Origin: Struthidea cinerea | Taxonomy: Eukaryota; Chordata; Aves; Passeriformes; Corcoracidae | Direction of reading: 5' to 3' | NCBI GenBank assembly: GCA_013397865.1 | Contig: VZTI01004084.1 | Coordinates: 100,990-164,989 of the forward strand | Length of the DNA: 64,000 bases | Part shown: piece by piece, positions 25,757-39,824 of the stretch | How positions within the stretch are numbered: the first letter of the stretch is position 1 | Layout of the letters: the number at the start of each line of letters is the position of its first letter | Program-made: the position numbers and the translations under genes | The notes under the pieces: generated by a model | The model's input: the letters and a program-made list of their open reading frames with translations, nothing else | What the model was told of the DNA's origin: nothing | Database searches by the model: none

Positions 25757-28700
25757 GCTATCAATCTGGAATGCAGTGTCTTGAGAATATACAAACACAT
25801 AGCATAAATCATAACTTAGGTAAGATCTGGTTTGTCTCCTATTACCAACAAGTACAAGTTTCTTCAACTGAGCAAAGGTGAAAGATTAAAATAAGACACA
25901 TTCCAATTTGTGAAGTTAAATGGAAACATGTTTGTGGTTGATGTAATGGGAAATAGCTTGAAGAATATTCTTAAAAAAAAGGAAAAAGGTATTTTAAAGC
26001 TTCCAAGAATTTTGTATGCAGGTGGTTATCAATTGAGTAAGTGTCAGGTGTTTTAAGTGAAAGCTGCCTGTCTTATCCATATGGGGTTTTTCACTTTTGT
26101 TGTCTGATTATGCCATCAGACTTCATGCTTTGTTTTGCCTTATGCTCATCTAAGCACATGGTACCTGGTGCCAGATAGCCCATGATCACAACTAAACTTT
26201 TGTGAAATTTAAGTAGAACTGTTATGCTTGATGCATTCATGAACATGGAATATTTTTTTTTTTATGTATGAGTAATGTCTTGCATGCTTGATGTATTCTT
26301 TGAGTTCTTCTCCTTGCTGTGGTTGTTGCTATTGACTATTTGCTACATTTGTACATAAAGAAAAGCATGTGTTGATTTTTGAGGACAAAAGTACAGAGTA
26401 AAAGTTATGCTTTTTATTACTTTTCTTAATAGCAGCTATGTCTACTTGTAAAGCAGGCAAGAGATAGAATTTTGCTGTAAAGACATCAAGACTGTTATCA
26501 GTTTAGGGAGGTCTACAGGAGACAAGTCAGGAGTTTGGTAAATGTCTTAAGACAGGTTTTGGTAAATGTCAGGCTCATGCTGAGACTGGTGCTTTAGGAA
26601 GTTCTTGTCTGTAGGAATCATTAATGGAGAGTTTCCTGACTCTGCTCTGTACCAAAATTTCCTTTCTATTTCTTCCTTCTAGAGTAGTTATACCAGGCAA
26701 CTTCACATTTAAAGTATAGAAGGGCTTCTACTTTTAGTCTGTGGGAGGCTTATGTTAAGAAGTGATATCTTACTTTTAGACTATATATATTTAAAGGTTA
26801 AAGTGAGCCATGTTCAGTCAGAGCTTTGTCACTAACAGTAACCGTGTAAGACTTGTTCTAATTTCAAAATTTTCAAAGCAGTCACCTGAAATTAGTTGAA
26901 TCCTTTAAATTAGCACATATGTCATGAGGATGTGATACAAGGAATCTAAAGACAATTGGGTTGCACTTCAAACTTTGCTTTTGGAAAAGCCATCTGACTT
27001 ACAGGATAAGTACTGTGATAACTCATTGCGTGGTCCTGGACCATGTACTGCACTGGATGACAGTGAGTGAAAACCTCCCTTTCCCCGCTGCCTTTGGTTT
27101 CCAGTTCAGGTTGTAATAATCAATCGTAGCCTGTCGTTTTAGTAACACCTTTTGACCTCAGTGTTGTATGTTGGATAACATGAAGTAAAACTGGATGAGG
27201 TTGTATAGTCCTCATCACTAAAAAGTGTCAATTACTTCAGGGGTGAGGTAGGTTTTTCTTGCAGTGCTGTAGAATCTCGGTATTTGGAGAGTTTTAGTAG
27301 GCTGTGTGGTAACTTACTTTGCAATACCTGCTGATTTCTTTTCCCGTGTTTTTTATATTCAATAGGGCCACTGATGCCTTTTAATTCACTGGACAGAGAA
27401 TTTACTAATAAACATTCACTTTCTGGTGAAATATCTCCTAATGAAACAGTGAATGTTACTTAAGCTTTTATTTTAATTAGTTGTGTTGTTTTTAATGTTA
27501 ATCAAAATCTATGGTAAAAAGTAAAATAGCAATTGCCTCAGTGAAACATTTTAATTAAACATTTGTGTTGAAGCGTTAAGATTGTAACATTTTCATCAGT
27601 GCTGTCACAACAGTTGTAGACTCTGCTATTTGTATCCTGCTTTTAAATGTATTGTGGTTTTGCTAAAGCAATGCTTTTGCTCAGTGGTAAGATGTGATGC
27701 CGAGTTGCTGGAGGCTTTTCTGAGAGAGAGGATTTTGAATGCTTCCAAATTAAACAGGACTGCCTGAGCAGTGAATTGAACAGGTCCGTAGTAACTCTGA
27801 AGCAACATAAAGATTCAAATAAGTGACACCTGAAACTTTTCCTTCAAAGATGATACTTCTTCCTCTTTAAGGGTGTGAGGGCTTTTTAGAAACACAGTTG
27901 ATACGTTAGATTGTGCTTTAAAATTCATTCAGTACTTGAGTAGGTCCCCATCTACATCCACATTGGGCCTAATTCACATTCTTTTTGTAAATGGGAGAAG
28001 ATCAAATTTATATAGAGAATAAATGAATATGGTACTAGACTCTTGTTCTATTGGAACAAGGCAGAAATATAAGAACATAAGAAACTGTTGCAATAGATTA
28101 TATTGTAATCATAACAAGGTTTTCAAAAGCATTTATTGTGTAGTCCACTGATAATAACTGATGATTGTAACATAACATTTACTATAGGCATTTGGCATTT
28201 AGAAAATATTGTGAAGTAAGAAAAAAATTTATAATTGCATTTTTTAAGTCTACTAGAAATAACTGGTACAAAAGCTTTGCTTGCTGATATTACATTTTCA
28301 TTTAACAGCTTGTTGGGTTTTCAGATGCTGTGCTATTTCTTGGTATAGGTATTGGTATTGTTATTTTGCCGCCAAATATAGGGCGAATCCTAAAATGAGC
28401 TGAGGATACACCTCCTCTGTGTTTCTCCTGAAGTGCTATGAATACCAGAAAGAGAAAAGCTGCTGTGTTGGTTGACCCCAACCCTGCAGAATCCCCTACT
28501 CTTGTATTTAAATTACTTGTTTACAGTTTTGCACACAGACTGAATTTGAGGAAACTACTAATCCTGTTCCAGAGCTTTGGGGGAAATACTTTATATGATT
28601 TAGAAGTTGTACTGTATAAAATCAATTTTATTCAGTTTGTCATAAAAAGCACAGTCATCTTTCATAGATTTTTGTGATTTCCCCTCCCAACCTATACTTA

Positions 28701-31700
28701 CCCAGAATGGGATACTTAGTCTTACTATGTGCTTTCTGCTAACATTTAATCATACTGGTGTTTCAAATTTTTAATCACCCTGTACAAAGATTACTTCTGT
28801 GCAATCTAGCTGTATATTATTTTTCATCTGTTTCTTGAGGAAATCTGACTTCTGTTATTGTGCCATTTATCCTAATAACTTTTGAGTCGTATTGTCCAAA
28901 TTTGGCAAAGGTGGAGGTTTCAAAGGAAGTTAATTTGCTCCAAGTTTCAATACTACTAATTTGCCTCTTGAGAAGCGGGATCCAGATCAACCTGTGCTGA
29001 AGGATGGGTTGTAGCCTGAAGCCCGTAGTTAGCTGTTGTCTTTGCCATGCTGAAAGGTTGATTGTGGCCTCAGTATCTGGGAGCCAGGGACAGATGGGTG
29101 GCATACCCCAGGCTTATTTAGGAGATGGGAGCTATGAAAAGATTGAGGCATGGCAGAAGGGGATACTGGCTTGTTTCTGTTGCTTCCATGTATCAGTCAT
29201 AGCAAGAGAGCTGAGTCAATTTGTCATGCTCAAAAAATGTCCAACACCCCCTTGTCCTCCACTCTCTCCCAGCTCACCCTACAGTTGCAGAACTGGTAGA
29301 TCCTCATGCAAGGAAGCCTGAGGGTTTCACACAGCAGGACTGGCCCTTTTGGCTACGTCCTGACATTAGATCACATTTGGTGTAGAATGAAGCTTCTTCT
29401 TTAGTCTCTATCCTTTTTTATGCTGCTCCCAAGATTCTTGTCTTTCATTAAGTTGCATCTCACCTGAACATTTTATGCAACAATTCCCTTCTTTATATAA
29501 TGGTTTCCATATGTCTGTTGTATCAAATCTAAATATACCATCTTTGAGCTCCATTTTGATGCCATCTGCTTTTTTGTCCTTTGAAACAAGAGAGGTGTAA
29601 TGAGAAAGTGGTTTTCCTTGATTATGCTCTCAATACAAGGCAGTGGATAACATCCAAAGTGGAGTTTCACTCGAGAAAGATTTGATTTTGACTTTGTTAA
29701 TTCTTCAAACAAAGAGCTGTAAATGTATTGTTTCTTCTACTGTACACAAAACTGCCTTTGACTGGTCTGTGTGTCACCTCTAGCTGTGATACAGAGATAT
29801 CTGTATAACATTTTTATTTTAGGAGAAATAAAAGTGTTAAAGATGTTTTGCTCATAGGTAGGAACACCATATTATCCAGCCTGTATGACTTCCATGTGAA
29901 ATAAAATTCAGGCTCCAGGATGTTTTCTCTGAAAGGTCATTGGAAAGGTGAGGAGCAGAGATGAAATGATATAATCTCATATTTACATTCATTATACAGT
30001 GCAGTAGTGGGTTGACCTACAGGAAAATAGATTCTACGTTTGAATTCCTTCATAACTTCCTAAGTCAATTGTTAGTTCCTTCTGCTGGAGGGAATTTTAG
30101 AAAACCATGTAAAACTGGCAGCAATTTAGCTATTACTGTATTCAGGTTGTGAGGGCTTTTGACTATTTATAGCGTGCAACACTGCAGCAGTATTGTTATA
30201 AGCAAGAGATTTAAAAAAAAAACCAAAAAGTCAAACAAGTTTCTATCATAATCTGTGCTGAATTTTTATCTAATGTGCTTTAGTTTTCTTAGAGATTTCA
30301 ACTAATCTGCATGTAATCTCTGTTGGAGAACACTGGCACTATGCCATACAACTACATTTTTTCACTTTCCAACATTAACTGCCCTTTTCTATTTCTCCAC
30401 CTTTTCATAATTCTGTCCATGAGCTTTTCTGCGCCTAAAATTTTCCTTAAGGCTAGAACTGACACAACTTGTTCTATTCTTATCTGTTTCTATGGCATTT
30501 CATCCTTTATTGCTTGGTATTTTCTTACACAATTTTCTATGGTTGTTATGGCAACATTAAATAACAAATCTGTTAATTTTCAAATTATATTGCTTTCAAA
30601 ATGTTGCGTGATATATTGCTGAGAAAGAGGTGAAATATTTTCAGCATAATTAAGGAAATTAATGTGATTAATTAATTTACCTTGTAGTTTTGCAATATTG
30701 CTGCTTCTAGGCAACTTATTATGCACTGTGATTCTACTTAGGGAAGTATAAATAGAATACCTTTTTTGAAGTAGGAGGAACTGTTAAATTGCTGAAAATA
30801 CGCCTTTGCTATTACTATTCTAATGGCCAGGATCTGGTAAACATGACTGGCATTCTAACATCATCACCAACCAGATTAGTAGGCATTTAGTTCATAACTA
30901 CTAGGATTCCTTGTGTAATACAGAGCATCAAATGACATAAATACAAACTCCCAGAATGGAAGAATTTGGAGATATTAATGTCAAAAATCAACAGACTAAG
31001 ATATTTCTCTGAGATTGTATTTAAATCAATAAGAGATACTCATGGAGGAAAGAAGAATGTGGTTTGAGACTGAAATGGGCAAGAATCTAAAACCTCTGTG
31101 AATGAGAGTATAAAGTCAGAATCAGTAATGAAAATGGGAGCAAAGTTACTTATTTTGCAAAATTAACTGATAGGCCAGTTCCACAAATTTTTTTTCTATG
31201 CAACTTGATAATGGTGCTACTTTAAAATACCTCTTCCTGTGTTTTAGATTTTAAAATATTGTGAAGTCATTATTTGCATTTTGTGTTTTTTAATGGCGTC
31301 TTTGGTGAATTTGACATTCACTGTAACAAAATACTTATTTTTTTTAATTTTCTCTATGTATTTGATTTTACAACATTGTGAATTCTCATGGTTTATACAG
31401 TATTTGTATTTTCAACTTTGTGCACATAGGTGTGTGTGTGTGAGATGAAGTACGACTATTATAATGAGAACCTTACATTTTCAGTGATGTCAAAAAACCC
31501 GACAAGACATTGCCTTCTTCATGTCTATAGCATTTTTAAATTGCTAATGTAACTTTTGTGGTGATAGGATGTTGGGACATTGAGATTTGGATCGCACTCT
31601 GATTTCAGACTGTAAGAATGCAAGTCTCAAAGATAATGCAAGGACATTTCCCTTCTCTCTCAAAAATTAAGCAGAAAACGTAGTATATTTTTTCCTCCAT

Positions 31701-34700
31701 CCAAACCTGAGCTGGCAGTTTATTTCTTCAAGGAAAAAAGAATTGGCTGGTGGGTCCACTACTCAGTATGTGAGGTAGTTCAACAAGGCAGTTTGTGTTC
31801 AAAACTGTGGCAGCTTTTCAGAACATGGTGGCTTAATGCCAAAAGTGACTTCTCTGTCACCAGTAGAATCTACCCAGAAAATCATTTGAGTTCCAAATGA
31901 AAATACATCTCTCTGTTTTGGTGACAAGGGGAGATGATACTAGTACTGGGGATTCTTTAAATAATTACATTTTTGAGGTTCTTATGATTTGCTGCTGTAT
32001 GATAATGCCAGGTTTTAAACTATCTGAGGTAGTGTTGTTTTCTGCTTGTGACAGGATGTAGAAGTTATAAAGATACTCATGATTCCTCCCCTCCCCATTC
32101 CCGCATCCTTCTGCCACATAAGGGGAATTTCTTTTGCATCAGTTCAAGAATCCATGCTGTATATTTACATGTCTTTCTGAGAGTAGGGTTTTTTGACAGT
32201 AAATCCTAGTGCGCACGTCCAGACGTGTGATAACTGGATCAAGAAAAAATCCATGTGCATTGTTAAATTAATATTTAAAGTCCAGGACAGATATGCAGTC
32301 TTTTGACACTAAACCTGTGTTTCCCTGCATCTGTTTAAGCTCATGTATATTCATCAGATCTGTCAGTGATAAGGGAGTTATTAACCCACTTTCTATTCTT
32401 ACGAACTGAACAATGACACTTAATACATGACCAGTCCTATAAATTTGTGCCTTGTCTTTCTTCAGTGTTGTATCCTTGAATGCAGGATACCATTCAAACT
32501 GAGGGATAGATGTTCTGTAAGCAGAAACCCCAGTGATGTACTCTAAATAAATTGCGAGGGCAAGTATTTTTATCTTTACTTTGGAAAGGCACTGGTATGA
32601 AGATGGTCTGAGCTACTGAACTGCTTTGACAATGCACTGCAAATTGAAATAAATTTTTCTTTGGCTTTTAATTATTTCTGAAAGTGCAGTTGTGAAACAT
32701 AATTTTATTTAAAGCTGAGCCTGTGAGCTATATAGCAGCTGAATGCATTGAGCATGGATTTTGTTTGAGTGCTGACATCTCTCATTGGAGGAATGCATTT
32801 GTCTAGCTCACGTTTTCCTTCTGCTTTTTTTGTTGTCTAGGAATGTGCTGGATGAGAGTTCACGTTATTTCCTGCCCTGGTAGTTAGGTTTGGAAATAAT
32901 ATAGATTAGGCCTTTGGTTCTACTTCAGTTTCCAGATTGTGAACACAAAATCAGTTCTAAAACCTGGATTAAATTCCCAACAGTTTTTCTTGAGAAGGAT
33001 TTAGACTAGAAGTTACAGACAATAGATTACCAGTGTTCTGCACTTGAACATTGAACATTACCAATGTTCAAGTGCAGTGTGTGTAACCTTTTCGTTGTTG
33101 ATACACTACGCAATGGATAAGATTTTATAATTATTTTCTTTTTCTTTATGGATTTTTAAGTCTAGAAAACTGAGCCCTTAATTGAACCCTAGATAATTCT
33201 TCAAGAGATGGATTGGAAAACCAGCAGAGAGGCCAGAAAGATTCTTCTGAGACTTGGTTCCCATCAAAAGGGTTTGCAGAGCTTGTACCATTCTTGAGTT
33301 GTGGTCTCTGTAATTGTCATCATTCACTCCAGAGGTGCTGAAGGGGAATAGTTAGCACTCTAAATTTGAATGGGGATTCATGAATGGCGTTGGCACAGAA
33401 GCTTGTACGGTACCTGTTTGCATCAAGTAGTGAGACAAAACTATATCTGCAGATTATGATCTGAAAAACCTAATTAAATAAACTAGTGTTGCTCTGTTCT
33501 CTGTGAGAAAGCAAATAGATAAATACTGTAGACCTTCCTAGGAGATAATTCTGTGAAGGTAAGAAAGAACTGTGCTAATTGTTGGCTTGACTGCACTGAT
33601 GTTTGAGTCATAGACAAAATATTTGATACTAAAATTTTTCTTTGGCACATGATTTTGGCAGTTCTGGACTGAGTAAGTGAATATGCCACTGAATCATTGA
33701 ATCTTAATGAATAAATGTAGTTTCTAAATTCATGCAGAGTGGGCATCACACTTCTCACAAGGTGGATTGTGTTTTAGAGACTAGATTTAGATTATGGTTA
33801 AGTGTACTGTTCAGTGTCTAGCTTCCCTGGATGTCTTGTTCATTAAGATGAGTGGTCTATTCTACTTAATTTAGTGTTGCTCTTAGTTTTATGTTGGTAG
33901 ATGGAACTCTTGTGTTTTGACATGACAGATTATCAGTGATTATCTTGTTCTGTATATTCAGGATATTTTTTAGTATGTTATTTGCAGTAGAGTGGTCTAC
34001 TACATGTTTGTAAAACAAGAGATTACTGTATATTATTTAAAAGCTGTTAGCTAAGTGGTGTTATTCATAGAATATCCCTGTCTGTATTTGTTCACTTATT
34101 TTAATTTAGTCTGGTTTAAAAGCGAGCCAGTAGTTGTCCACTAGATTTAGCCCATCATGCAGTGGATTTCATCAGGTTCATTAAATATTATTTGAAACTG
34201 TTTATTTATGATGTGTTTTCCAAATGTGGGGCTGGTGCATTTTGACAAAAGAGAAACTAAATCTACCTTAATGAACCAGCTGAAACTCTGTAGTGCCTGA
34301 TTGGTGTGATTTATAGATAGGGCTTCAATAGAAGGCACTATTAGGAAGAGTTAGTAGACTATCATTTTGGTTTAAAGAAATCTGCTCAGTTCTTGAGCAC
34401 AATAAAAGAGTTTCCTAAACAATTTTTATCAGTTTTCATAACGTTAAAACTTCCTTCAGCAAATGAAATCTCCAGCCCCTGTGATTCAGCAAGCTGCTGA
34501 ATGCCATGCAGGAGTGGAACAGTACCCTTCCCCTTCCCGGGGTGCCATGGGCCATGATGCTGCTATTGGGCGCCCAGATCTTTCAGGAAAACTGTGAACT
34601 GCATCAAACTAAATAGTAGCCAAGCAGTTCTGATAGGGGAAAAAGGATTCCCAGAAGATGTTTGAGGAAGAAATAAAGAATTTTTGAGGAACTGTGGACC

Positions 34701-37003
34701 GAAGCGCATTCTTTGTCAGTCAACAGTGCTTCTCTTTGATCTTTAGAGTTGTACAGAAAAGAAAATTGGACGCTGTCTGGCAAAGATGCTGGTCACTTCA
34801 GGCTGGAGGATTAATTCTCCCCTCCCAGTTCACTTCAGTCAGTCCTTATGTGCAGCATCCATGGGCTAGGTGTTGGTGCTTACACAAGCTCAAGTGTGCT
34901 TGGCTGTCATCTTCCCCGAGTCCCTCTCTCAAGGTGATAACCTGCAGGCCTTCCTGAGGCAGCATTTTCCTCTTCTCTCTGCCAAAGACTTCAGTTAAAT
35001 CTTTCTGCTTGAACCAGTCTTTATTGAGTTGCTGCAAGTTCAGATTCTACAATTACTGATGTTTTTCAGGCCTCTCTCAACTGATGTCTTGGTTTTCTTG
35101 AAAGTTTTTTGCTGCCTTTGCTGTATTTTTTTCCTTCTCCCACTGATGAATAAACCTCATAAATTGCCCTGGGTTTTTGGACTGTAGGATTTTTTCTGTC
35201 TATCTTGTGTCAGTAGTGATTGAAACCCATCCCCTCTCGTATGTGCCTTCCAGAAAGCTTTCTGTATGAAATAAACCCCAGCAAACAGTATGTCTTTCAT
35301 TTTTCCATTTATTGAAGACAATCTGTTATTTTCCTAGGTCCTTTCTGAATTGGGTGTTTTAAACTAAACTGAATTTTCTTCCTTATAAAGAATATAACTA
35401 AGTCAAGGTTTCCCAGCAAATAAGATACAAATTTGCGTGTGCATTTTGGGTTTGGGGGTTGTGTCTCTCTTCCAACTGACTTTTCCTGTTAGGAATATTT
35501 AGTTTTGTTGGTTTAGTTTTGAGTATCAACCTTTTATGCTTCTTGGAAGATTAGGATTCATTTGTATTATCCCTCAGTAGGACACTAAGGTTTGAGGTTT
35601 AAAATTCTTTTAGCCTCTTGCATTGCTCTTCAGGTAAATGCTTTCCTGGGTCTGAGGGTTATTGCTGTCCATGCACTGTGTGTCATAACTCACTATTAAA
35701 TGAGTTTCCATTTTTCTTTCTATTTTAAAAATAATCTTAAATGGACTATTGAGGAAAAATAGCTTTAAATTATATCATTGTGTATTCAATGAATTTTTAG
35801 ATTTTAATACAGCTTTTTTTTTAACCTCAGGGCTTCTACTTTGAGTTACTTATGTCTTCACTTCTCACTATAGTTTTGCATTTACAAAATATTTTAGCAA
35901 AACTAGGAGCATCCTTCATTTTTTAATTTATCTTTACAATGTTTTGGTGTCTTAATGGTTTTTTCAATGGTTTCTCATCTCTAATAGCTTATATCTTTGT
36001 TCTTAATACAGCTTGCATTTATGTGTAGATTAGTAGAATGTTACAAAAATAAAATACTGTTATTTTCTGAGTATTTTCAAATGCTCTTTTCATGGAAGAA
36101 TCAGATGTCAGGGAGGCAGTGCCTTAACTTGAGAAAACTTTAGGATATGAGGGTAACATTTGGGTTTGTGTAGCTGAATGATAGCTGCAGTAGCTGAAAT
36201 GTGATATGGTGAATTCAAGGGCGCTGTAATTTACCTGCTATTAGCTGAGTTCAGTATGAAGGATAATTTAGAAGCACTTGCCCTGGAGAGCTACAGATTA
36301 ATAAAGATAGAATGCTGACTTTTTGATGCTACTTACTTGGCACACTAAGAGCTTTAGCTGAAGAATTCCTTTTGCTTTTAAACCTTTATATCTTTCCTTG
36401 CTAGTATTTGAAAGTATGTTTTGGGGGTTATTTTGTTTGGTTTTTTCTTCCCATGCTTTTTTTTTTCCTCCAAAAGCAGAAGGGGCGGGGGGGGAAATCC
36501 TGCATATTTTTAGATCACGTGTGGTAGCTACTTTGCCATCAACACTATGTGGATATATTTGCAATGGAGTTTAAACAGCATGGTGAGTATCCAGATGGAG
36601 TGTGTTTCCTAATCTTTAGCTTATTTACTCTGTTGGGAGCATCCGTAAACATTTACAGTATTCTTCAGGACAAACTGTACAATTAAGCTTGAGATTCCTG
36701 GTATAGAAAATCACAGTATATAAAAAGCCACCAAGATTTTCTCTAAGGGATTTCCAACTGTGAATTTTTGCCTGTGATACTCTAAAAGTAGTTTTTAAAA
36801 TGTCTATGATGGATTATTAAATTCTAAAGAGAAGGTGATAGCAAATTGAAGCGTCATGCTTCAGTAGACTGTAGCATGTAGTGTAACAATATACACTGTG
36901 TAAATGACATAGAAAGGAGAGAATCGTAGGACTTTTTCCTTCTGTACACTTAAATTTATTTTTTACACTTTTCTATGAGATACTAAGGATTTGATCTCAA
37001 AGA
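25757..37003. other. intron sequence, no recognised gene
   Basis: About 11 kb of AT-rich intron. The only clear structure I can point to is the perfect inverted repeat at 33038-33077. Open frames here are under 110 codons and have no known domain. A short TG run (about 31430-31441) and a G-rich/T-rich stretch at 36420-36497 are low-complexity only. Confidence 0.5.
33038..33077. repeat. perfect 15-bp inverted repeat (hairpin)
   Basis: Arms CTGCACTTGAACATT (33038-33052) and AATGTTCAAGTGCAG (33063-33077) are exact reverse complements around a 10-nt spacer. The pairing stops at both outer ends. In the intron RNA it could form a 15-bp stem. It is too short for an ordinary microRNA precursor. Confidence 0.9.
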
Positions 37004-37051
37004 TGCTTATTAATGGGTGTTTACTAGTGCTTATTAATGGATGTTTACTAG
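37004..37051 (+). repeat. 24-bp tandem duplication
   Basis: Two adjacent copies of TGCTTATTAATGGGTGTTTA plus CTAG, at 37004-37027 and 37028-37051, differ at a single base (G to A). It is a recent local duplication with no sign of function. Confidence 0.92.
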
Positions 37052-39124
37052 CTGCAGGATTTTTGAGATGCATTGCTTCAGTTTATTTCCCCATGTTCAG
37101 ACTCTTCCATGGTGCTTTATTTGTTTTAGTGAAAACTATATACCTAATAGCTACAAGAACACCAGATGCTATAGTAGGTAAAACCAATGTAAACTATATT
37201 TGAAATGCATAGGAAATGATAAAGCATCAATGCACACTGCCTTACTGTTTTGTCAGGAACTGGGTAAAATTGCAACAGGCAAAAGTTGACATTATTGCTA
37301 ATTTTACACTGCTGTTCATTATAAGCTGTGCTTTTCTGTAGATTTCAGTTCCAATAGTCAGGATTGTTCATTAAAGTTTTTGGCTACTAGATGTTTTTCC
37401 CCTGAGCTTCTTAGCCTTTTTAATTGCAGAAATATTTAGATTTTAGCTGCCTCCTGATGACTTAGAAGTGAAAAGGAAAATAAAAGACATTTCCCTTCTC
37501 CTAAAATCATCTTATTTTAGGAAACTAATTTTAAAGGTAATTTAATGAAGGTAAATGACTCAGCTCATGATTTTTTAATTTTAGTACTGGCAGTATTTAA
37601 TGTGTTCAAAGGAGAGCCCTGCGCACTATTCAAAAAAGGCATGAAAATGATGGTAGGAACTAATGCTACAGAAAACTCTGTTTTGTTCCTGGTGGTGATT
37701 TCTATTGAAATGTGACTTTGTATGAAGCTAAGAGAAGTCTCCTAGAGCTGAAAAATATTGATGGTAGTGACTAAGATTTAGCTTTGTGTTGCTAAAATTA
37801 CATTCATCTTTAATGTTAGAGCAAAGAGAATTCTACTAGTGAAAATAGGGATTAATAATGGAGAATTTATATACAGTTTTATCCCTAGAAAAACATTCTA
37901 AAAATACATGAACTTGTCCATCTTTAATTTTCTCTTCTATGTTTATTTTGCCCTCCAATATGGTCAAGATGACTGCAGTCCTGTGGAATGAACTTTGACT
38001 TTTGACAGTTAAGTTGTCAGTCCTTCTCTTCTATAAATTGTTAGAGTAAATGAGGTCCCTTTTATATTTGTATAACTTTGTGCGTTGCAACAAGGACTCT
38101 TGCTCTTTGGACACCCTGAAATAAATGCTCTCCCTCCATTCCCCATCCAAGTTTGTTTTCCTGTGACCGATTTGGTCACTGTAGTGACTGCAGGGGTGGG
38201 GATGGCAGCAAGTCAGAGCTCTGGTGTGTGGCCAGTGGGTGCCTGAGACAGCTCATCCTCACCTGACACTGCTTAGACAAGGTCAGCAGGATTTGCTGTG
38301 GAAGCAAACATAAAGCAGTTCTCCTCCTGTTGCTGCACAGGAGCAGCTGAACAGACAGCAGTAGCTGTGGAGTATTTCCTTGCACACAAGCATGTGACAA
38401 CTTTTTCACTAGTGGGATTCACAGATTTTGGATGTGAATTCATAGTAGAGATAAATTGGTCAGAAAGACCCACCTTGTACCTTTTGGATTCTGACTCAAG
38501 TCTAACTGTTTACACCAGTAATGAAAAAGAGTTTGAAGCCATCAGTGAAGCTGATTGCACTAGAGAAGAGAAAACTCTACTCAGCAGAGAGAAGTGAACA
38601 GCTGGAGAGAAAAGTTTCTGTTACCTGAGACCACTAGCACACAAGACAGTCCGAGATATGCACTGGTTAAATCTTAGAAGGTGCTATGGGCAACCCCCTT
38701 TTGCAGTTGCCATTGATGCAATAGTTGTTAGCCATTCTGTTGATAATTCGTATTGTAGGAATTACTAGCAGATGGGAAAATAGATTACTCAGAATATAGT
38801 ATTAACAATCTGTATCTTTTTAATCAAAGGCCCCTAATAGGCATGTTGCATGTAAGATTCATTTAAGCAGTTGCTAGGAAGAATTTTTCAAGTAAACACA
38901 ACAAGCTTGATACAGATTACTTTTTCATTTAATATCTACTTTCTTAACGATTTAAACCCTGAAAATACATTTGCTTGTTTTCACTGCACCAGCTAAATAG
39001 CAGTATTTCATAATTTACTTTGATAGACTGGAGGTTTGCAATGGTAACTCATGCATTATGGAATTAATAATGAAATCTACTTTTATCATATTGAAAACAT
39101 AATTGGCATAGAGGTTTTATTTAC
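37052..39124. other. intron sequence, no recognised gene
   Basis: AT-rich, with a more GC-balanced part at about 38160-38640. The 99-codon + frame at 38298-38597 has no known domain. The stretch 38090-38140 (TGGACACCCTGAAATAAATG) has a polyadenylation-like look and could be the edge of an old retroelement, but this is not secure. Confidence 0.4.
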
Positions 39125-39327
39125 CTCTCTTGCTGTCCAGAATGGATTAAGACTGTAGTGTTCTACATCCACCACAACTTTGGCTTCTGCCCCTTGAAAA
39201 GTTTGGATGGCTACAGATACGTGCTGGCCAAATGTGGCTGTTGAGTTCCAGACCCCCTCACCTAAATCCATGGACTGCAAGCACCACCAAGTATCTTGGA
39301 TATATGTCCTTCCTGCTGACTCCTGTG
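39125..39327 (-). other. exon-like block on the - strand (unproven)
   Basis: Read on the - strand, a pyrimidine-rich stretch ending GTGTCCAG precedes 39327. The block ends GAG just before GTAAAT at 39124-39119. Between them 203 nt are open in one frame: two bases complete a split codon, then 67 codons follow. The peptide has soluble-protein character, with pieces YIQDTWWCLQSMD, VWNSTATFGQHVSVA and VVVDVEHYSLNPFW. I do not recognise the family. It is antisense to STK3. It could be an exon of an unannotated gene, a gene fossil, or chance. Confidence 0.2.
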
Positions 39328-39824
39328 CTGGACACACGGGGAAGCCACTAGTCAGGATTTACACTGTACTTTTTGACTTCATGACTTCCGAGAGTCCATT
39401 TTTGATTGTACTTTATCTCTTTCCTTCTGAGCTTATTGCTACAGAACTCTGTAGACAGGAATGCACACCTATTTTCTACGTGCGCCTTTTGGCTGGAATT
39501 TTCACCAGTATGAGGGTTGTAAACAAAATATGTAGGATAGTGTGGGTCCTCCCACAGGCAATAGTATTGACTGCAAGTAATTATTCTTCAGTTTGCTGAA
39601 AATAGTGATCGAAATGAACCTCGTCCATATGGGAGGCAAGAAGTTAGACCAAAAGACAAAAAAAGTAAAACTTTTTGCACTTCCCTTACAGAAGTTTGGT
39701 TCTGGGAGGTGACTGCATCAGTATGTGAGGAAGGAGTTCCTTGTGTGTCACTGTTTGAAGACGTGTGAAAAAAACAATCACCTGGAACCAGTATTGACCA
39801 GAGTAAGAATGTTTTCTGCATAGA

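Noticed and set aside
33038..33077. microRNA precursor
   Set aside because: The stem is only 15 bp and the pairing does not extend outward. Animal precursors need about 30 bp or more.
38085..38165. possible LTR edge with AATAAA
   Set aside because: There are no paired ends, no target duplication and no match to either LTR in the window.
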